Source of the DNA: Rhabditoides inermis | Lineage: Eukaryota > Nematoda > Chromadorea > Rhabditida > Rhabditidae | NCBI GenBank assembly: GCA_963966185.1 | Contig: CAWZYM010000329.1 | Span: forward strand, 587,501-651,500 | Reading direction: 5' to 3' | DNA length: 64,000 nucleotides | In this document: piece by piece, positions 34,501 through 47,294 of the stretch | Numbering within the stretch: position 1 is the stretch's first letter | Layout of the letters: every line of letters begins with the position of its first letter | Program-made: the position numbers and the translations under genes | Notes under the pieces: model-generated | Database searches by the model: none | What the model was told of the DNA's origin: nothing | The model's input: the letters and a program-made list of their open reading frames with translations, nothing else

Positions 34501-37500
34501 GGATCGTGGTATTCGCGGATGATAGATGTTCTTGGCGGCTCGTAGCTGTTCGTGGCTGACGTTGCAACTCGTAGATCGTCGTGGATTGTGGTATTCGCAG
34601 CTGACAGATGTTCGTGGCGGCTCGTAGCTGTTCGTGGCTGACGTTGCAACTCGTAGATGTTCGTGGACTGTGGTTTTCGCAGCTGTTCGTGGCGGCTCGG
34701 AGCTGTTCGTGGCTGACGTTACAACTCGTAGATGTTCGTGGATTGTGGTTTTCGCGGAAGATAGATGTTCGTGGCGGCTCGTAGCTGTTTGTGGCTGAAG
34801 TTGAAACTCGTAGCTGTTCGTGGCTGACGTTGCAACTCGTAGATGTTCGTGGATTGTGGTTTTCGCAGCTGATAGATGTTCGTGGCGAGTCGTAGCTGTT
34901 TGTGGCTGAAGTTGCAACTCGTAGATGTTCGTGGGTTGTGGTTTTCGTGGCTGATAGTGGTTCGTGGCGGCTCGTAGCTGTTCGTGGCTGACGTTACAAC
35001 TCGTAGATGTTCGTGGATTGTGGTTTTCGCGGTTGATAGATGTTCGTGGCGGCTCGTAGCTGTTCGTGGCTGACGTTGCAACTCGTAGATGTTCGTGGAT
35101 TGTGGTTTTCACAGCTGATAGATGTTTGTGGCGGCTCGTAGCTGTTCGTGGCTGACGTTACAACTCGTAGATGTTCGTGGTATGTGGTTTTCGCAGCTGA
35201 CAGATGTTCGTGGCGGCTCGTAGCTGTTCGTGGCTCACGTTGCAACTCGTAGATGTTTGTGGATTGTGGCTCGCGCGGCTGACAGTTGTTCGTGGCGGCT
35301 CGTAGCTGTTTGTGGCTGAAGTTGCCACTCGTAGATGTTCGTGGATTGTGGCTCTCGCGGCTGACAGTTGTTCGTGGCGGCTCGTAGCTGTTCGTGGCTG
35401 AAGTTGCAACTCGTAGATCGTCGTGGAATGTGGTATTCGCAGCTGATAGATGTTCGTGGCGGCTCGTAGCTCTTCGTGGCTGACGTTTCAACTCGTAGAT
35501 GTTCGTGGATTGTGGTTTTTGCAGCTGTTCGTGGCGGCTCGTAGCTGTTCGTGGCTGACGTTACAACTCGTAGATGTTCGTGGATTGTGGTTTTCGCGGA
35601 AGATAGATGTTCGTGGCGGCTCGTAGCTGTTTGTGGCTGAAGTTGAAACTTGTAGCTGTTCGTGGCTGACGTTGCAACTCGTAGATGTTCGTGGATTGTG
35701 GTTTTCGCAGCTGATAGATGTTCGTGGCGGATCGTAGCTGTTTGTGGCTGAAGTTGAAACTCGTAGATGTTCGTGGGTTGTGGTTTTCGTGGCTGATAGT
35801 GGTCCGTGGCGGCTCGTAGCTGTTCGTGGCTGACGTTACAACTCGTAGATGTTCGTGGGTTGTGGTTTTCGCGGTTGATAGATGTTCGCGGCGGCTCGTA
35901 GCTGTTCGTGGCTGACGTTGCAACTCGTAGATGTTCGTGGATTGTGGTTTTCACAGCTGATAGATGTTCGTGGCGGCTCGTAGCTGTTTGTGGCTGACGT
36001 TACAACTCGTAGATGTTCGTGGGATGTGGTTTTCGCAGCTGATAGATGTTCGTGGCGGCTCGTAGCTGTTCGTGGCTCACGTTGCAACTCGTAGATGTTC
36101 GTGGATTGTGGCTCTCGCGGCTGACAGTTGTTCGTGGCGGCTCGTAGCTGTTTGTGGCTGAAGTTGCAACTCGTAGATGTTCGTGAATTGTGGCTCTCGC
36201 GGCTGACAGTTGTTCGTGGCGGCTCGTGGCTGTTTGTAACTGAAGTTGTAACTCGTAGCTGTTCGTGGATTGTGGCTCTCGCGGCTGACAGTTATTCGTG
36301 GCGGCTCGTAGCTGTTCGTGGCTGACGTTACAACTCGTAGATATTCGTGGATTGTGGCTCTCGCGGCTGACAGTTGCTCGTGGTGGCTCGTAGCTGTTTG
36401 TAACTGAAGTTGAAACTCGTAGCTGTTCGTGGATTGTGGCTCTCGCGGCTGACAGTAGCTGTTCGTGGCAGACGTAGCAACTCGTAGATGTTCGTGGATT
36501 GTGGCTTTCGCAGCTGACAGTTGTTCGTGGCGGCTCGTAGTTGTTCGTGGCTGACGTTGCAACTCGTAAATGCTCGTGGATTGTGGCTCTCGCGGCTGAC
36601 TTCTTCGTGGCGGCTCGTAGCTGTTCGTGGCTGACGTTACAACTCGTAGATGTTCGTGTATTGTGGTTTTCGTGGCTGATAGATGTTCGTGGCGGCTCGT
36701 AGCTGTTCCTGGCTCACGTTGCAACTCGTAGATGTTCGTGGATTGTGGCTCTCGCGGCTGACAGTTGTTCGTGGCGGCTCGTAGCTGTTTGTGGCTGAAG
36801 TTGAAACTCGTAGATGTTCGTGGATTGTGACTCTCGCGGCTGACAGTTGTTTGTGGCAGCTCGTAGCTGTTTGTGGCTCACGTTGAAACTCGTAGATGTT
36901 TGTGGATTGTGACTCTCGCGACTGACAGTTGTTCGTGGCGGCTCGTAGCTGTTCGTGACTCACGTTGCAACTCGTAGATGTTCGTGGATTGTGGCTCTCG
37001 CGGCTGACAGTTGTTCGTGGCGGCTCGTAACTGTTTGTGGCTGAAGTTGAAACTCGTAGATGTTCGTGGATTGTGACTCTCGCGGCTGACAGTTGTTCGT
37101 GGCGGCTCGTAGCTGTTCGTGGCTCACGTTGCAACTCGTAGATGTTCGTGGATTGTGGCTCTCGCGGCTGACAGTTGTTCGTGGCGGCTCGTAGCTGTTT
37201 GTGGCTGACGTTACAACTCGTAGATATTCGTGGATTGTGGTTTTCGCGGCTGATAGATGTTCGTGGCGGCTCGTAGCTGTTCGTGGCACACGTTGCAACT
37301 CGTAGATGTTCGTGGATTGTGGCTCTCGCGGCTGACAGTTGTTCGTGTCGGCTCGTAGCTGTTTGTGGCTGAAGTTGAAACTCGTAGATGTTCGTGGATT
37401 GTGACTCTCGCGGCTGACAGTTGTTCGTGGCGGCTCGTAGCTGTTCGTGGCTCACGTTGCAACTCGTAGATGTTCGTGGATTGTGGCTCTCGCGGCTGAC

Positions 37501-37903
37501 AGTTGTTCGTGGCGGCTCGTAGCTGTTCGTGGCTGAAGTTGCAACTCGTAGATGTTCGTGGATTGTGGTTCTCGCGGCTGATAGATGTTCGTGGCGGCTC
37601 GTGGCTGTTTGTAACTGAAGTTGAAACTCGTAGCTGTTCGTGGATTGTGGCTCTCGCGGCTGACAGTTATTCGTGGCGGCTCGTAGCTGTTCGTGGCTGA
37701 CGTTACAACTCGTAGATATTCGTGGATTGTGGCTCTCGCGGCTGACAGTTGTTCGTGGTGGCTCGTAGCTGTTCGTGGCTGACGTTTAACTCGTAGATGT
37801 TCGTGGATTGTGGTATTCGCAACTGATAGATGTTCGTGGCGGCTCGTAGCTGTTCGTGGCTGACGTTACAACTCGTAGATATTCGTGGATTGTGGTTTTC
37901 ACA
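31215..37903 (+). repeat. Large segmental duplication, copy 1 (7,318-bp offset)
   Basis: From 31,215 the sequence aligns with 38,533 onward at a constant 7,318 bp until about 37.0 kb, then at 7,482 bp to the end near 37,903/45,385. The 164-bp shift is two monomers. Only scattered substitutions were noted, for example at about 34,670/41,988, 34,771/42,089, 35,650/42,968 and 36,858/44,176. This is the largest repeated unit visible here and probably the most recent rearrangement along with the SINE-bearing one. Confidence 0.9.
31538..32245 (+). repeat. Higher-order repeat, 924 bp, partial copy 3
   Basis: Third unit, matching until about 32,245, where GATAG replaces GACAG after GGTTTTCGCAGCT. 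Copy 3 is part of the block duplicated again at 38.5-45.4 kb, so the 924-bp series formed before or together with that larger event. Confidence 0.86.
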
Positions 37904-38384
37904 GCTGATAGATGTTTGTGGCGGCTCGTAGCTGTTCGTGGCTGACGTTACAACTCGTAGATGTTCGTGGTATGTGGTTTTCGCAGCTGATAGATGTTCG
38001 TGGCGGCTCGTAGCTGTTCGTGGCTCACGTTGCAACTCGTAGATGTTCGTGGATTGTGGCTCGCGCGGCTGACAGTTGTTCGTGGCGGCTCGTAGCTGTT
38101 TGTGGCTGAAGTTGCCACTCGTAGATGTTCGTGGATTGTGGCTCTCGCGGCTGACAGTTGTTCGTGGCGGCTCGTAGCTGTTCGTGGCTGAAGTTGCAAC
38201 TCGTAGATCGTCGTGGAATGTGGTATTCGCAGCTGATAGATGTTCGTGGCGGCTCGTAGCTCTTCGTGGCTGACGTTTCAACTCGTAGATGTTCGTGGAT
38301 TGTGGTTTTTGCAGCTGTTCGTGGCGGCTCGTAGCTGTTCGTGGCTGACGTTACAACTCGTAGATGTTCGTGGATTGTGGTTTT

Positions 38385-38532
38385 CGGCTGACAGTTGTTC
38401 GTGGCGGCTCTTCGTGGCTGACGTTTCAACTCGTAGATGTTCGTGGATTGTGGTTTTCGCGGTTGATAGATGTTCGTGGCGGCTCGTAGCTGTTCGTGGC
38501 TGACGTGGCGGCTCGTAGCTGTTCGTGGCTGA
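38385..38532 (+). repeat. Cluster of scrambled, truncated monomers
   Basis: Four abnormal joins occur within about 150 bp: TTTTCG joined to GCTGACAG (about 38,386), GGCGGCTC joined to TTCGTGGCTG (about 38,410), GCTGACGT joined to GGCGGCTCG (about 38,507), and GGCTGA joined to AGATGTTCG (38,532/38,533). No comparable density of breaks is seen elsewhere in the array. It sits directly against the left end of the 7,318-bp duplication. Confidence 0.85.
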
Positions 38533-41500
38533 AGATGTTCGTGGCGGCTCGTAGCTGTTTGTGGCTGAAGTTGAAACTCGTAGCTGTTCGTGGCTGACGT
38601 TGCAACTCGTAGATGTTCGTGGATTGTGGTTTTCGCAGCTGACAGTTGTTCGTGGCGGCTCGTAGCTGTTTGTGGCTGAAGTTGCCACTCGTAGATGTTC
38701 GTGGATTGTGGCTCTCGCGGCTGACAGTTGTTCGTGGCGGCTCGTAGCTGTTCGTGGCTGAAGTTGCAACTCGTAGATCGTCGTGGAATGTGGTATTCGC
38801 AGCTGATAGATGTTCGTGGTGGCTCGTAGCTCTTCGTGGCTGACGTTTCAACTCGTAGATGTTCGTGGATTGTGGTTTTCGCGGTTGATAGATGTTCGTG
38901 GCGGCTCGTAGCTGTTCGTGGCTGACGTTGCAACTCGTAGATGTTCGTGGATTGTGGTTTTCACAGCTGATAGATGTTTGTGGCGGCTCGTAGCTGTTCG
39001 TGGCTGACGTTACAACTCGTAGATGTTCGTGGTATGTGGTTTTCGCAGCTGATAGATGTTCGTGGCGGCTCGTAGCTGTTCGTGGCTCACGTTGCAACTC
39101 GTAGATGTTCGTGGATTGTGGCTCGCGCGGCTGACAGTTGTTCGTGGCGGCTCGTAGCTGTTTGTGGCTGAAGTTGCCACTCGTAGATGTTCGTGGATTG
39201 TGGCTCTCGCGGCTGACAGTTGTTCGTGGCGGCTCGTAGCTGTTCGTGGCTGAAGTTGCAACTCGTAGATCGTCGTGGAATGTGGTATTCGCAGCTGATA
39301 GATGTTCGTGGCGGCTCGTAGCTCTTCGTGGCTGACGTTTCAACTCGTAGATGTTCGTGGATTGTGGTTTTTGCAGCTGTTCGTGGCGGCTCGTAGCTGT
39401 TCGTGGCTGACGTTACAACTCGTAGATGTTCGTGGATTGTGGTTTTCGCGGAAGATAGATGTTCGTGGCGGCTCGTAGCTGTTTGTGGCTGAAGTTGAAA
39501 CTCGTAGCTGTTCGTGGCTGACGTTGCAACTCGTAGATGTTCGTGGATTGTGGTTTTCGCAGCTGATAGATGTTCGTGGCGGATCGTAGCTGTTTGTGGC
39601 TGAAGTTGAAACTCGTAGATGTTCGTGGGTTGTGGTTTTCGTGGCTGATAGTGGTCCGTGGCGGCTCGTAGCTGTTCGTGGCTGACGTTACAACTCGTAG
39701 ATGTTCGTGGATTGTGGTTTTCGCGGTTGATAGATGTTCGTGGCGGCTCGTAGCTGTTCGTGGCTGACGTTGCAACTCGTAGATGTTCGTGGATTGTGGT
39801 TTTCACAGCTGATAGATGTTCGTGGCGGCTCGTAGCTGTTTGTGGCTGACGTTACAACTCGTAGCTGTTCGTGGATTGTGGCTCTCGCGGCTGACAGTTA
39901 TTCGTGGCGGCTCGTAGCTGTTCGTGGCTGACGTAACAACTCGTAGATATTCGTGGAATGTGGCTCTCGCGGCTGACAGTTGTTCGTGGTGGCTCGTAGC
40001 TGTTTGTAACTGAAGTTGAAACTCGTAACTGTTCGTGGATTGTGGCTCTCGCGGCTGACAGTAGCTGTTCGTGGCAGACGTAGCAACTCGTAGATGTTCG
40101 TGGATTGTGGCTTTCGCAGCTGACAGTTGTTCGTGGCGGCTCGTAGCTGTTCGTGGCTGACGTTGCAACTCGTAAATGCTCGTGGATTGTGGCTCTCGCG
40201 GCTGACTTCTTCGTGGCGGCTCGTAGCTGTTCGTGGCTGACGTTACAACTCGTAGATGTTCGTGTATTGTGGTTTTCGTGGCTGATAGATGTTCGTGGCG
40301 GCTCGTAGCTGTTCCTGGCTCACGTTGCAACTCGTAGATGTTCGTGGATTGTGGCTCTCGCGGCTGACAGTTGTTCGTGGCGGCTCGTAGCTGTTTGTGG
40401 CTGAAGTTGAAACTCGTAGATGTTCGTGGATTGTGACTCTCGCGGCTGACAGTTGTTTGTGGCGGCTCGTAGCTGTTTGTGGCTCACGTTGCAACTCGTA
40501 GATGTTCGTGGATTGTGGCTCTCGCGGCTGACAGTTGTTCGTGGCGGATCGTAGCTGTTCGTGGCTGACGTTACAACTCGTAGATGTTCGTGGATTGTGG
40601 TTTTTGCGGCTGATAGATGTTCGTGGCGGCTCGTAGCTGTTTGTGGCTGAAGTTGAAACTCGTAGATGTTCGTGGATTGTGACTCTCGCGACTGACAGTT
40701 GTTCGTGGCGGCTCGTAGCTGTTCGTGACTCACGTTGCAACTCGTAGATGTTCGTGGATTGTGGCTCTCGCGGCTGACAGTTGTTCGTGGCGGCTCGTAG
40801 CTGTTTGTGGCTGAAGTTGAAACTCGTAGATGTTCGTGGATTGTGACTCTCGCGGCTGACAGTTGTTCGTGGCGGCTCGTAGCTGTTCGTGGCTCACGTT
40901 GCAACTCGTAGATGTTCGTGGATTGTGGCTCTCGCGGCTGACAGTTGTTCGTGGCGGCTCGTAGCTGTTTGTGGCTGACGTTACAACTCGTAGATATTCG
41001 TGGATTGTGGTTTTCGCGGCTGATAGATGTTCGTGGCGGCTCGTAGCTGTTCGTGGCTGACGTTGCAACTCGTAGATGTTCGTGGATTGTGGCTCTCGCG
41101 GCTGACAGTTGTTCGTGTCGGCTCGTAGCTGTTTGTGGCTGAAGTTGAAACTCGTAGATGTTCGTGGATTGTGACTCTCGCGGCTGACAGTTGTTCGTGG
41201 CGGCTCGTAGCTGTTCGTGGCTCACGTTGCAACTCGTAGATGTTCGTGGATTGTGGCTCTCGCGGCTGACAGTTGTTCGTGGCGGCTCGTAGCTGTTCGT
41301 GGCTGAAGTTGCAACTCGTAGATGTTCGTGGATTGTGGTTCTCGCGGCTGATAGATGTTCGTGGCGGCTCGTGGCTGTTTGTAACTGAAGTTGAAACTCG
41401 TAGCTGTTCGTGGATTGTGGCTCTCGCGGCTGACAGTTATTCGTGGCGGCTCGTAGCTGTTCGTGGCTGACGTTACAACTCGTAGATATTCGTGGATTGT

Positions 41501-44500
41501 GGCTCTCGCGGCTGACAGTTGTTCGTGGTGGCTCGTAGCTGTTCGTGGCTGACGTTTAACTCGTAGATGTTCGTGGATTGTGGTATTCGCAGCTGATAGA
41601 TGTTCGTGGCAGCTCGTAGCTGTTCGTGGCTGACGTTGCAACTCGTTGATGCTCGTGGATTGTGGCTCTCGCGGCTGACTTCTTCGTGGCGGCTCGTAGC
41701 TGTTCGTGGCTGACGTTACAACTCGTAGATGTTCGTGTATTGTGGTTTTCGTGGCTGATAGATGTTCGTGGCGGCTCGTAGCTGTTCGTGGCTGACGTTA
41801 CAACTCGTAGATGTTCGTGGATCGTGGTATTCGCGGATGATAGATGTTCTTGGCGGCTCGTAGCTGTTCGTGGCTGACGTTGCAACTCGTAGATCGTCGT
41901 GGATTGTGGTATTCGCAGCTGACAGATGTTCGTGGCGGCTCGTAGCTGTTCGTGGCTGACGTTGCAACTCGTAGATGTTCGTGGATTGTGGTTTTCGCAG
42001 CTGTTCGTGGCGGCTCGGAGCTGTTCGTGGCTGACGTTACAACTCGTAGATGTTCGTGGATTGTGGTTTTCGCGGAAGATAGATGTTTGTGGCGGCTCGT
42101 AGCTGTTTGTGGCTGAAGTTGAAACTCGTAGCTGTTCGTGGCTGACGTTGCAACTCGTAGATGTTCGTGGATTGTGGTTTTCGCAGCTGATAGATGTTCG
42201 TGGCGAGTCGTAGCTGTTTGTGGCTGAAGTTGCAACTCGTAGATGTTCGTGGGTTGTGGTTTTCGTGGCTGATAGTGGTTCGTGGCGGCTCGTAGCTGTT
42301 CGTGGCTGACGTTACAACTCGTAGATGTTCGTGGATTGTGGTTTTCGCGGTTGATAGATGTTCGTGGCGGCTCGTAGCTGTTCGTGGCTGACGTTGCAAC
42401 TCGTAGATGTTCGTGGATTGTGGTTTTCACAGCTGATAGATGTTTGTGGCGGCTCGTAGCTGTTCGTGGCTGACGTTACAACTCGTAGATGTTCGTGGTA
42501 TGTGGTTTTCGCAGCTGACAGATGTTCGTGGCGGCTCGTAGCTGTTCGTGGCTCACGTTGCAACTCGTAGATGTTTGTGGATTGTGGCTCGCGCGGCTGA
42601 CAGTTGTTCGTGGCGGCTCGTAGCTGTTTGTGGCTGAAGTTGCCACTCGTAGATGTTCGTGGATTGTGGCTCTCGCGGCTGACAGTTGTTCGTGGCGGCT
42701 CGTAGCTGTTCGTGGCTGAAGTTGCAACTCGTAGATCGTCGTGGAATGTGGTATTCGCAGCTGATAGATGTTCGTGGCGGCTCGTAGCTCTTCGTGGCTG
42801 ACGTTTCAACTCGTAGATGTTCGTGGATTGTGGTTTTTGCAGCTGTTCGTGGCGGCTCGTAGCTGTTCGTGGCTGACGTTACAACTCGTAGATGTTCGTG
42901 GATTGTGGTTTTCGCGGAAGATAGATGTTCGTGGCGGCTCGTAGCTGTTTGTGGCTGAAGTTGAAACTCGTAGCTGTTCGTGGCTGACGTTGCAACTCGT
43001 AGATGTTCGTGGATTGTGGTTTTCGCAGCTGATAGATGTTCGTGGCGGATCGTAGCTGTTTGTGGCTGAAGTTGAAACTCGTAGATGTTCGTGGGTTGTG
43101 GTTTTCGTGGCTGATAGTGGTCCGTGGCGGCTCGTAGCTGTTCGTGGCTGACGTTACAACTCGTAGATGTTCGTGGGTTGTGGTTTTCGCGGTTGATAGA
43201 TGTTCGTGGCGGCTCGTAGCTGTTCGTGGCTGACGTTGCAACTCGTAGATGTTCGTGGATTGTGGTTTTCACAGCTGATAGATGTTCGTGGCGGCTCGTA
43301 GCTGTTTGTGGCTGACGTTACAACTCGTAGATGTTCGTGGGATGTGGTTTTCGCAGCTGATAGATGTTCGTGGCGGCTCGTAGCTGTTCGTGGCTCACGT
43401 TGCAACTCGTAGATGTTCGTGGATTGTGGCTCTCGCGGCTGACAGTTGTTCGTGGCGGCTCGTAGCTGTTTGTGGCTGAAGTTGCAACTCGTAGATGTTC
43501 GTGAATTGTGGCTCTCGCGGCTGACAGTTGTTCGTGGCGGCTCGTGGCTGTTTGTAACTGAAGTTGTAACTCGTAGCTGTTCGTGGATTGTGGCTCTCGC
43601 GGCTGACAGTTATTCGTGGCGGCTCGTAGCTGTTCGTGGCTGACGTTACAACTCGTAGATATTCGTGGATTGTGGCTCTCGCGGCTGACAGTTGCTCGTG
43701 GTGGCTCGTAGCTGTTTGTAACTGAAGTTGAAACTCGTAGCTGTTCGTGGATTGTGGCTCTCGCGGCTGACAGTAGCTGTTCGTGGCAGACGTAGCAACT
43801 CGTAGATGTTTGTGGATTGTGGCTTTCGCAGCTGACAGTTGTTCGTGGCGGCTCGTAGTTGTTCGTGGCTGACGTTGCAACTCGTAAATGCTCGTGGATT
43901 GTGGCTCTCGCGGCTGACTTCTTCGTGGCGGCTCGTAGCTGTTCGTGGCTGACGTTACAACTCGTAGATGTTCGTGTATTGTGGTTTTCGTGGCTGATAG
44001 ATGTTCGTGGCGGCTCGTAGCTGTTCCTGGCTCACGTTGCAACTCGTAGATGTTCGTGGATTGTGGCTCTCGCGGCTGACAGTTGTTCGTGGCGGCTCGT
44101 AGCTGTTTGTGGCTGAAGTTGAAACTCGTAGATGTTCGTGGATTGTGACTCTCGCGGCTGACAGTTGTTTGTGGCGGCTCGTAGCTGTTTGTGGCTCACG
44201 TTGAAACTCGTAGATGTTTGTGGATTGTGACTCTCGCGACTGACAGTTGTTCGTGGCGGCTCGTAGCTGTTTGTGGCTGACGTTGCAACTCGTAGATGTT
44301 CGTGGATTGTGGCTCTCGCGGCTGACAGTTGTTCGTGGCGGCTCGTAGCTGTTTGTGGCTGACGTTGAAACTCGTAGATGTTCGTGGATTGTGGCTCTCG
44401 CGGCTGACAGTTGTTCGTGGCGGCTCGTAGCTGTTTGTGGCTGACGTTGAAACTCGTAGATGTTCGTGGATTGTGGCTCTCGCGGCTGACAGTTGTTCGT

Positions 44501-45385
44501 GGCGGCTCGTAGCTGTTTGTGGCTGAAGTTGAAACTCGTAGATGTTCGTGGATTGTGACTCTCGCGGCTGACAGTTGTTCGTGGCGGCTCGTAGCTGTTC
44601 GTGGCTCACGTTGCAACTCGTAGATGTTCGTGGATTGTGGCTCTCGCGGCTGACAGTTGTTCGTGGCGGCTCGTAGCTGTTTGTGGCTGACGTTACAACT
44701 CGTAGATATTCGTGGATTGTGGTTTTCGCGGCTGATAGATGTTCGTGGCGGCTCGTAGCTGTTCGTGGCACACGTTGCAACTCGTAGATGTTCGTGGATT
44801 GTGGCTCTCGCGGCTGACAGTTGTTCGTGTCGGCTCGTAGCTGTTTGTGGCTGAAGTTGAAACTCGTAGATGTTCGTGGATTGTGACTCTCGCGGCTGAC
44901 AGTTGTTCGTGGCGGCTCGTAGCTGTTCGTGGCTCACGTTGCAACTCGTAGATGTTCGTGGATTGTGGCTCTCGCGGCTGACAGTTGTTCGTGGCGGCTC
45001 GTAGCTGTTCGTGGCTGAAGTTGCAACTCGTAGATGTTCGTGGATTGTGGTTCTCGCGGCTGATAGATGTTCGTGGCGGCTCGTGGCTGTTTGTAACTGA
45101 AGTTGAAACTCGTAGCTGTTCGTGGATTGTGGCTCTCGCGGCTGACAGTTATTCGTGGCGGCTCGTAGCTGTTCGTGGCTGACGTTACAACTCGTAGATA
45201 TTCGTGGATTGTGGCTCTCGCGGCTGACAGTTGTTCGTGGTGGCTCGTAGCTGTTCGTGGCTGACGTTTAACTCGTAGATGTTCGTGGATTGTGGTATTC
45301 GCAGCTGATAGATGTTCGTGGCGGCTCGTAGCTGTTCGTGGCTGACGTTACAACTCGTAGATATTCGTGGATTGTGGTTTTCGCG
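38533..45385 (+). repeat. Large segmental duplication, copy 2
   Basis: Partner of 31,215-37,903. It starts exactly at a scrambled junction (GGCTGA joined to AGATGTTCG) and ends near 45,385, where GGTTTTCGCGG replaces GGTTTTCACAG. It contains two extra near-identical 82-mers with GCTGACGTTGAAACTCG around 44,358 and 44,440, a local expansion after duplication. Confidence 0.9.
44270..44530 (+). repeat. Local expansion by two monomers
   Basis: Relative to 36.95-37.05 kb, this copy of the large duplication has two additional monomers that are nearly identical to each other and carry GCTGACGTTGAAACTCG, a mixture of the GCTGACGTTGC and GCTGAAGTTGAAA variants. This accounts for the change of offset from 7,318 to 7,482. 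Confidence 0.8.
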
Positions 45386-47266
45386 GCTGATAGATGTTCG
45401 TGGCGGCTCGTAGCTATTCGTGGCTGACGTTGCAACTCGTAGATGTTCGTGAATTGTGGCTCTCGCGGCTGACAGTTGTTTGTGGCGGCTCGTAGCTGTT
45501 TGTGGCTGAAGTTGAAACTCGTAGATGTTCGTGGATTGTGACTCTCGCGGCTGACAGTTGTTCGTGGCAGCTCGTAGCTGTTCGTGGCTCACGTTGCAAC
45601 TCGTAGATGTTCGTGGATTGTGGCTCTCGCGGCTGACAGTTGTTCGTGGCGGCTCGTAGCTGTTCGTGGCTGAAGTTGCAACTCGTAGATGTTCGTGGAT
45701 TGTGGTTCTCGCGGCTGATAGATGTTCGTGGCGGCTCGTGGCTGTTTGTAACTGAAGTTGAAACTCGTAGCTGTTCGTGGATTGTGGTATTCGCAGCTGA
45801 TAGATGTTCGTCGCGGCTCGTAGCTGTTCGTGGCTGACGTTACAACTCGTAGATATTCGTGGATTGTGGTTTTCGCGGCTGAAAGATGTTCGTGGCGGCT
45901 TGTAGCTGTTCGTGGCTGACGTTGCAACTCGTAGATGTTCGTGGATTGTGGCTCTCGCGGCTGACAGTTGTTCGTGGCGGCTCGTAGCTGTTTGTGGCTG
46001 AAGTTGAAACTCGTAGATGTTCGTGGATTGTGACTCTCGCGGCTGACAGTTGTTCGTGGCGGCTCGTAGCTGTTCGTGGCTCACGTTGCAACTCGTAGAT
46101 GTTCGTGGATTGTGGCTCTCGCGGCTGACAGTTGTTCGTGTCGGCTCGTAGCTGTTTGTGGCTGAAGTTGAAACTCGTAGATGTTCGTGGACTGTGACTC
46201 TCGCGGCTGACAGTTGTTCGTGGCGGCTCGTAGCTGTTCGTGGCTCACGTTGCACTTCGTAGATGTTCGTGGATTGTGGCTCTCGCGGCTGACAGTTGTT
46301 CGTGGCGGCTCGTAGCTGTTCGTGGCTAAAGTTGCAACTCGTAGATGTTCGTGGATTGTGGTTCTCGCGGCTGATAGATGTTCGTGGCGGCTCGTGGCTG
46401 TTTGTAACTGAAGTTGAAACTCGTAGCTGTTCGTGGATTGTGGCTCTCGCGGCTGACAGTTATTAGTGGCGGCTCGTAGCTGTTCGTGGCAGACGTAGCA
46501 ACTCGTAGATGTTCGTGGATTGTGGCTTTCGCAGCTGACAGTTGTTCGTGGCAGCTCGTAGCTGTTCGTGGCTGACGTTGCACATCGTAGATGCTCGTGG
46601 ATTGTGGCTCTCGCGGCTGACTTCTTCGTGGCGGCTCGTAGCTGTTCGTGGCTGACGTTACAACTCGTAGATGTTCGTGTATTGTGGTTTTCGTGGCTGA
46701 TAGATGTTCGTGGCTGACGTTACAACTCGTAGATGTTCGTGGATTGTGGTATTCGCGGATGATAGATGTTCTTGGCGGCTCGTAGCTGTTCGTGGCTGAC
46801 GTTGCAACTCGTAGATCGTCGTGGATTGTGGTATTCGCAGCTGATAGATGTTCGTGGCGGCTCGTAGCTGTTCGTGGCTGACGTTGCAACTCGTAGATGT
46901 TCGTGGATTGTGGTTTTCGCAGCTGTTCGTGGCGGCTCGGAGCTGTTCGTGGCTGACGTTACAACTCGTAGATGTTCGTGGATTGTGGTTTTCGCGGAAG
47001 ATAGATGTTCGTGGCGGCTCGTAGCTGTTTGTGGCTGAAGTTTAAACTCGTAGCTGTTCGTGGCTGACGTTGCAACTCGTAGATGTTCGTGGATTGTGGT
47101 TTTCGCAGCTGATAGATGTTCGTGGCGGATCGTAGCTGTTTGTGGCTGAAGTTGCAACTCGTAGATGTTCGTGGGTTGTGGTTTTCGTGGCTGACAGTTG
47201 TTCGTGGCGGCTCGTAGCTGTTCGTGGCTGACGTTGCAACTCGTAGATGTTCGTGGATTGTGGTTT

Positions 47267-47294
47267 TCACAGCTGATAGATCACAGCTGATAGA
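47267..47294 (+). repeat. 14-bp tandem duplication inside a monomer
   Basis: TCACAGCTGATAGA occurs twice in a row at 47,267-47,280 and 47,281-47,294. About 85 bp further, another irregular join reads TTCGCAGCAGTGG (47,363-47,375). Both are single-copy events, so they arose after the surrounding block was copied. Confidence 0.85.
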
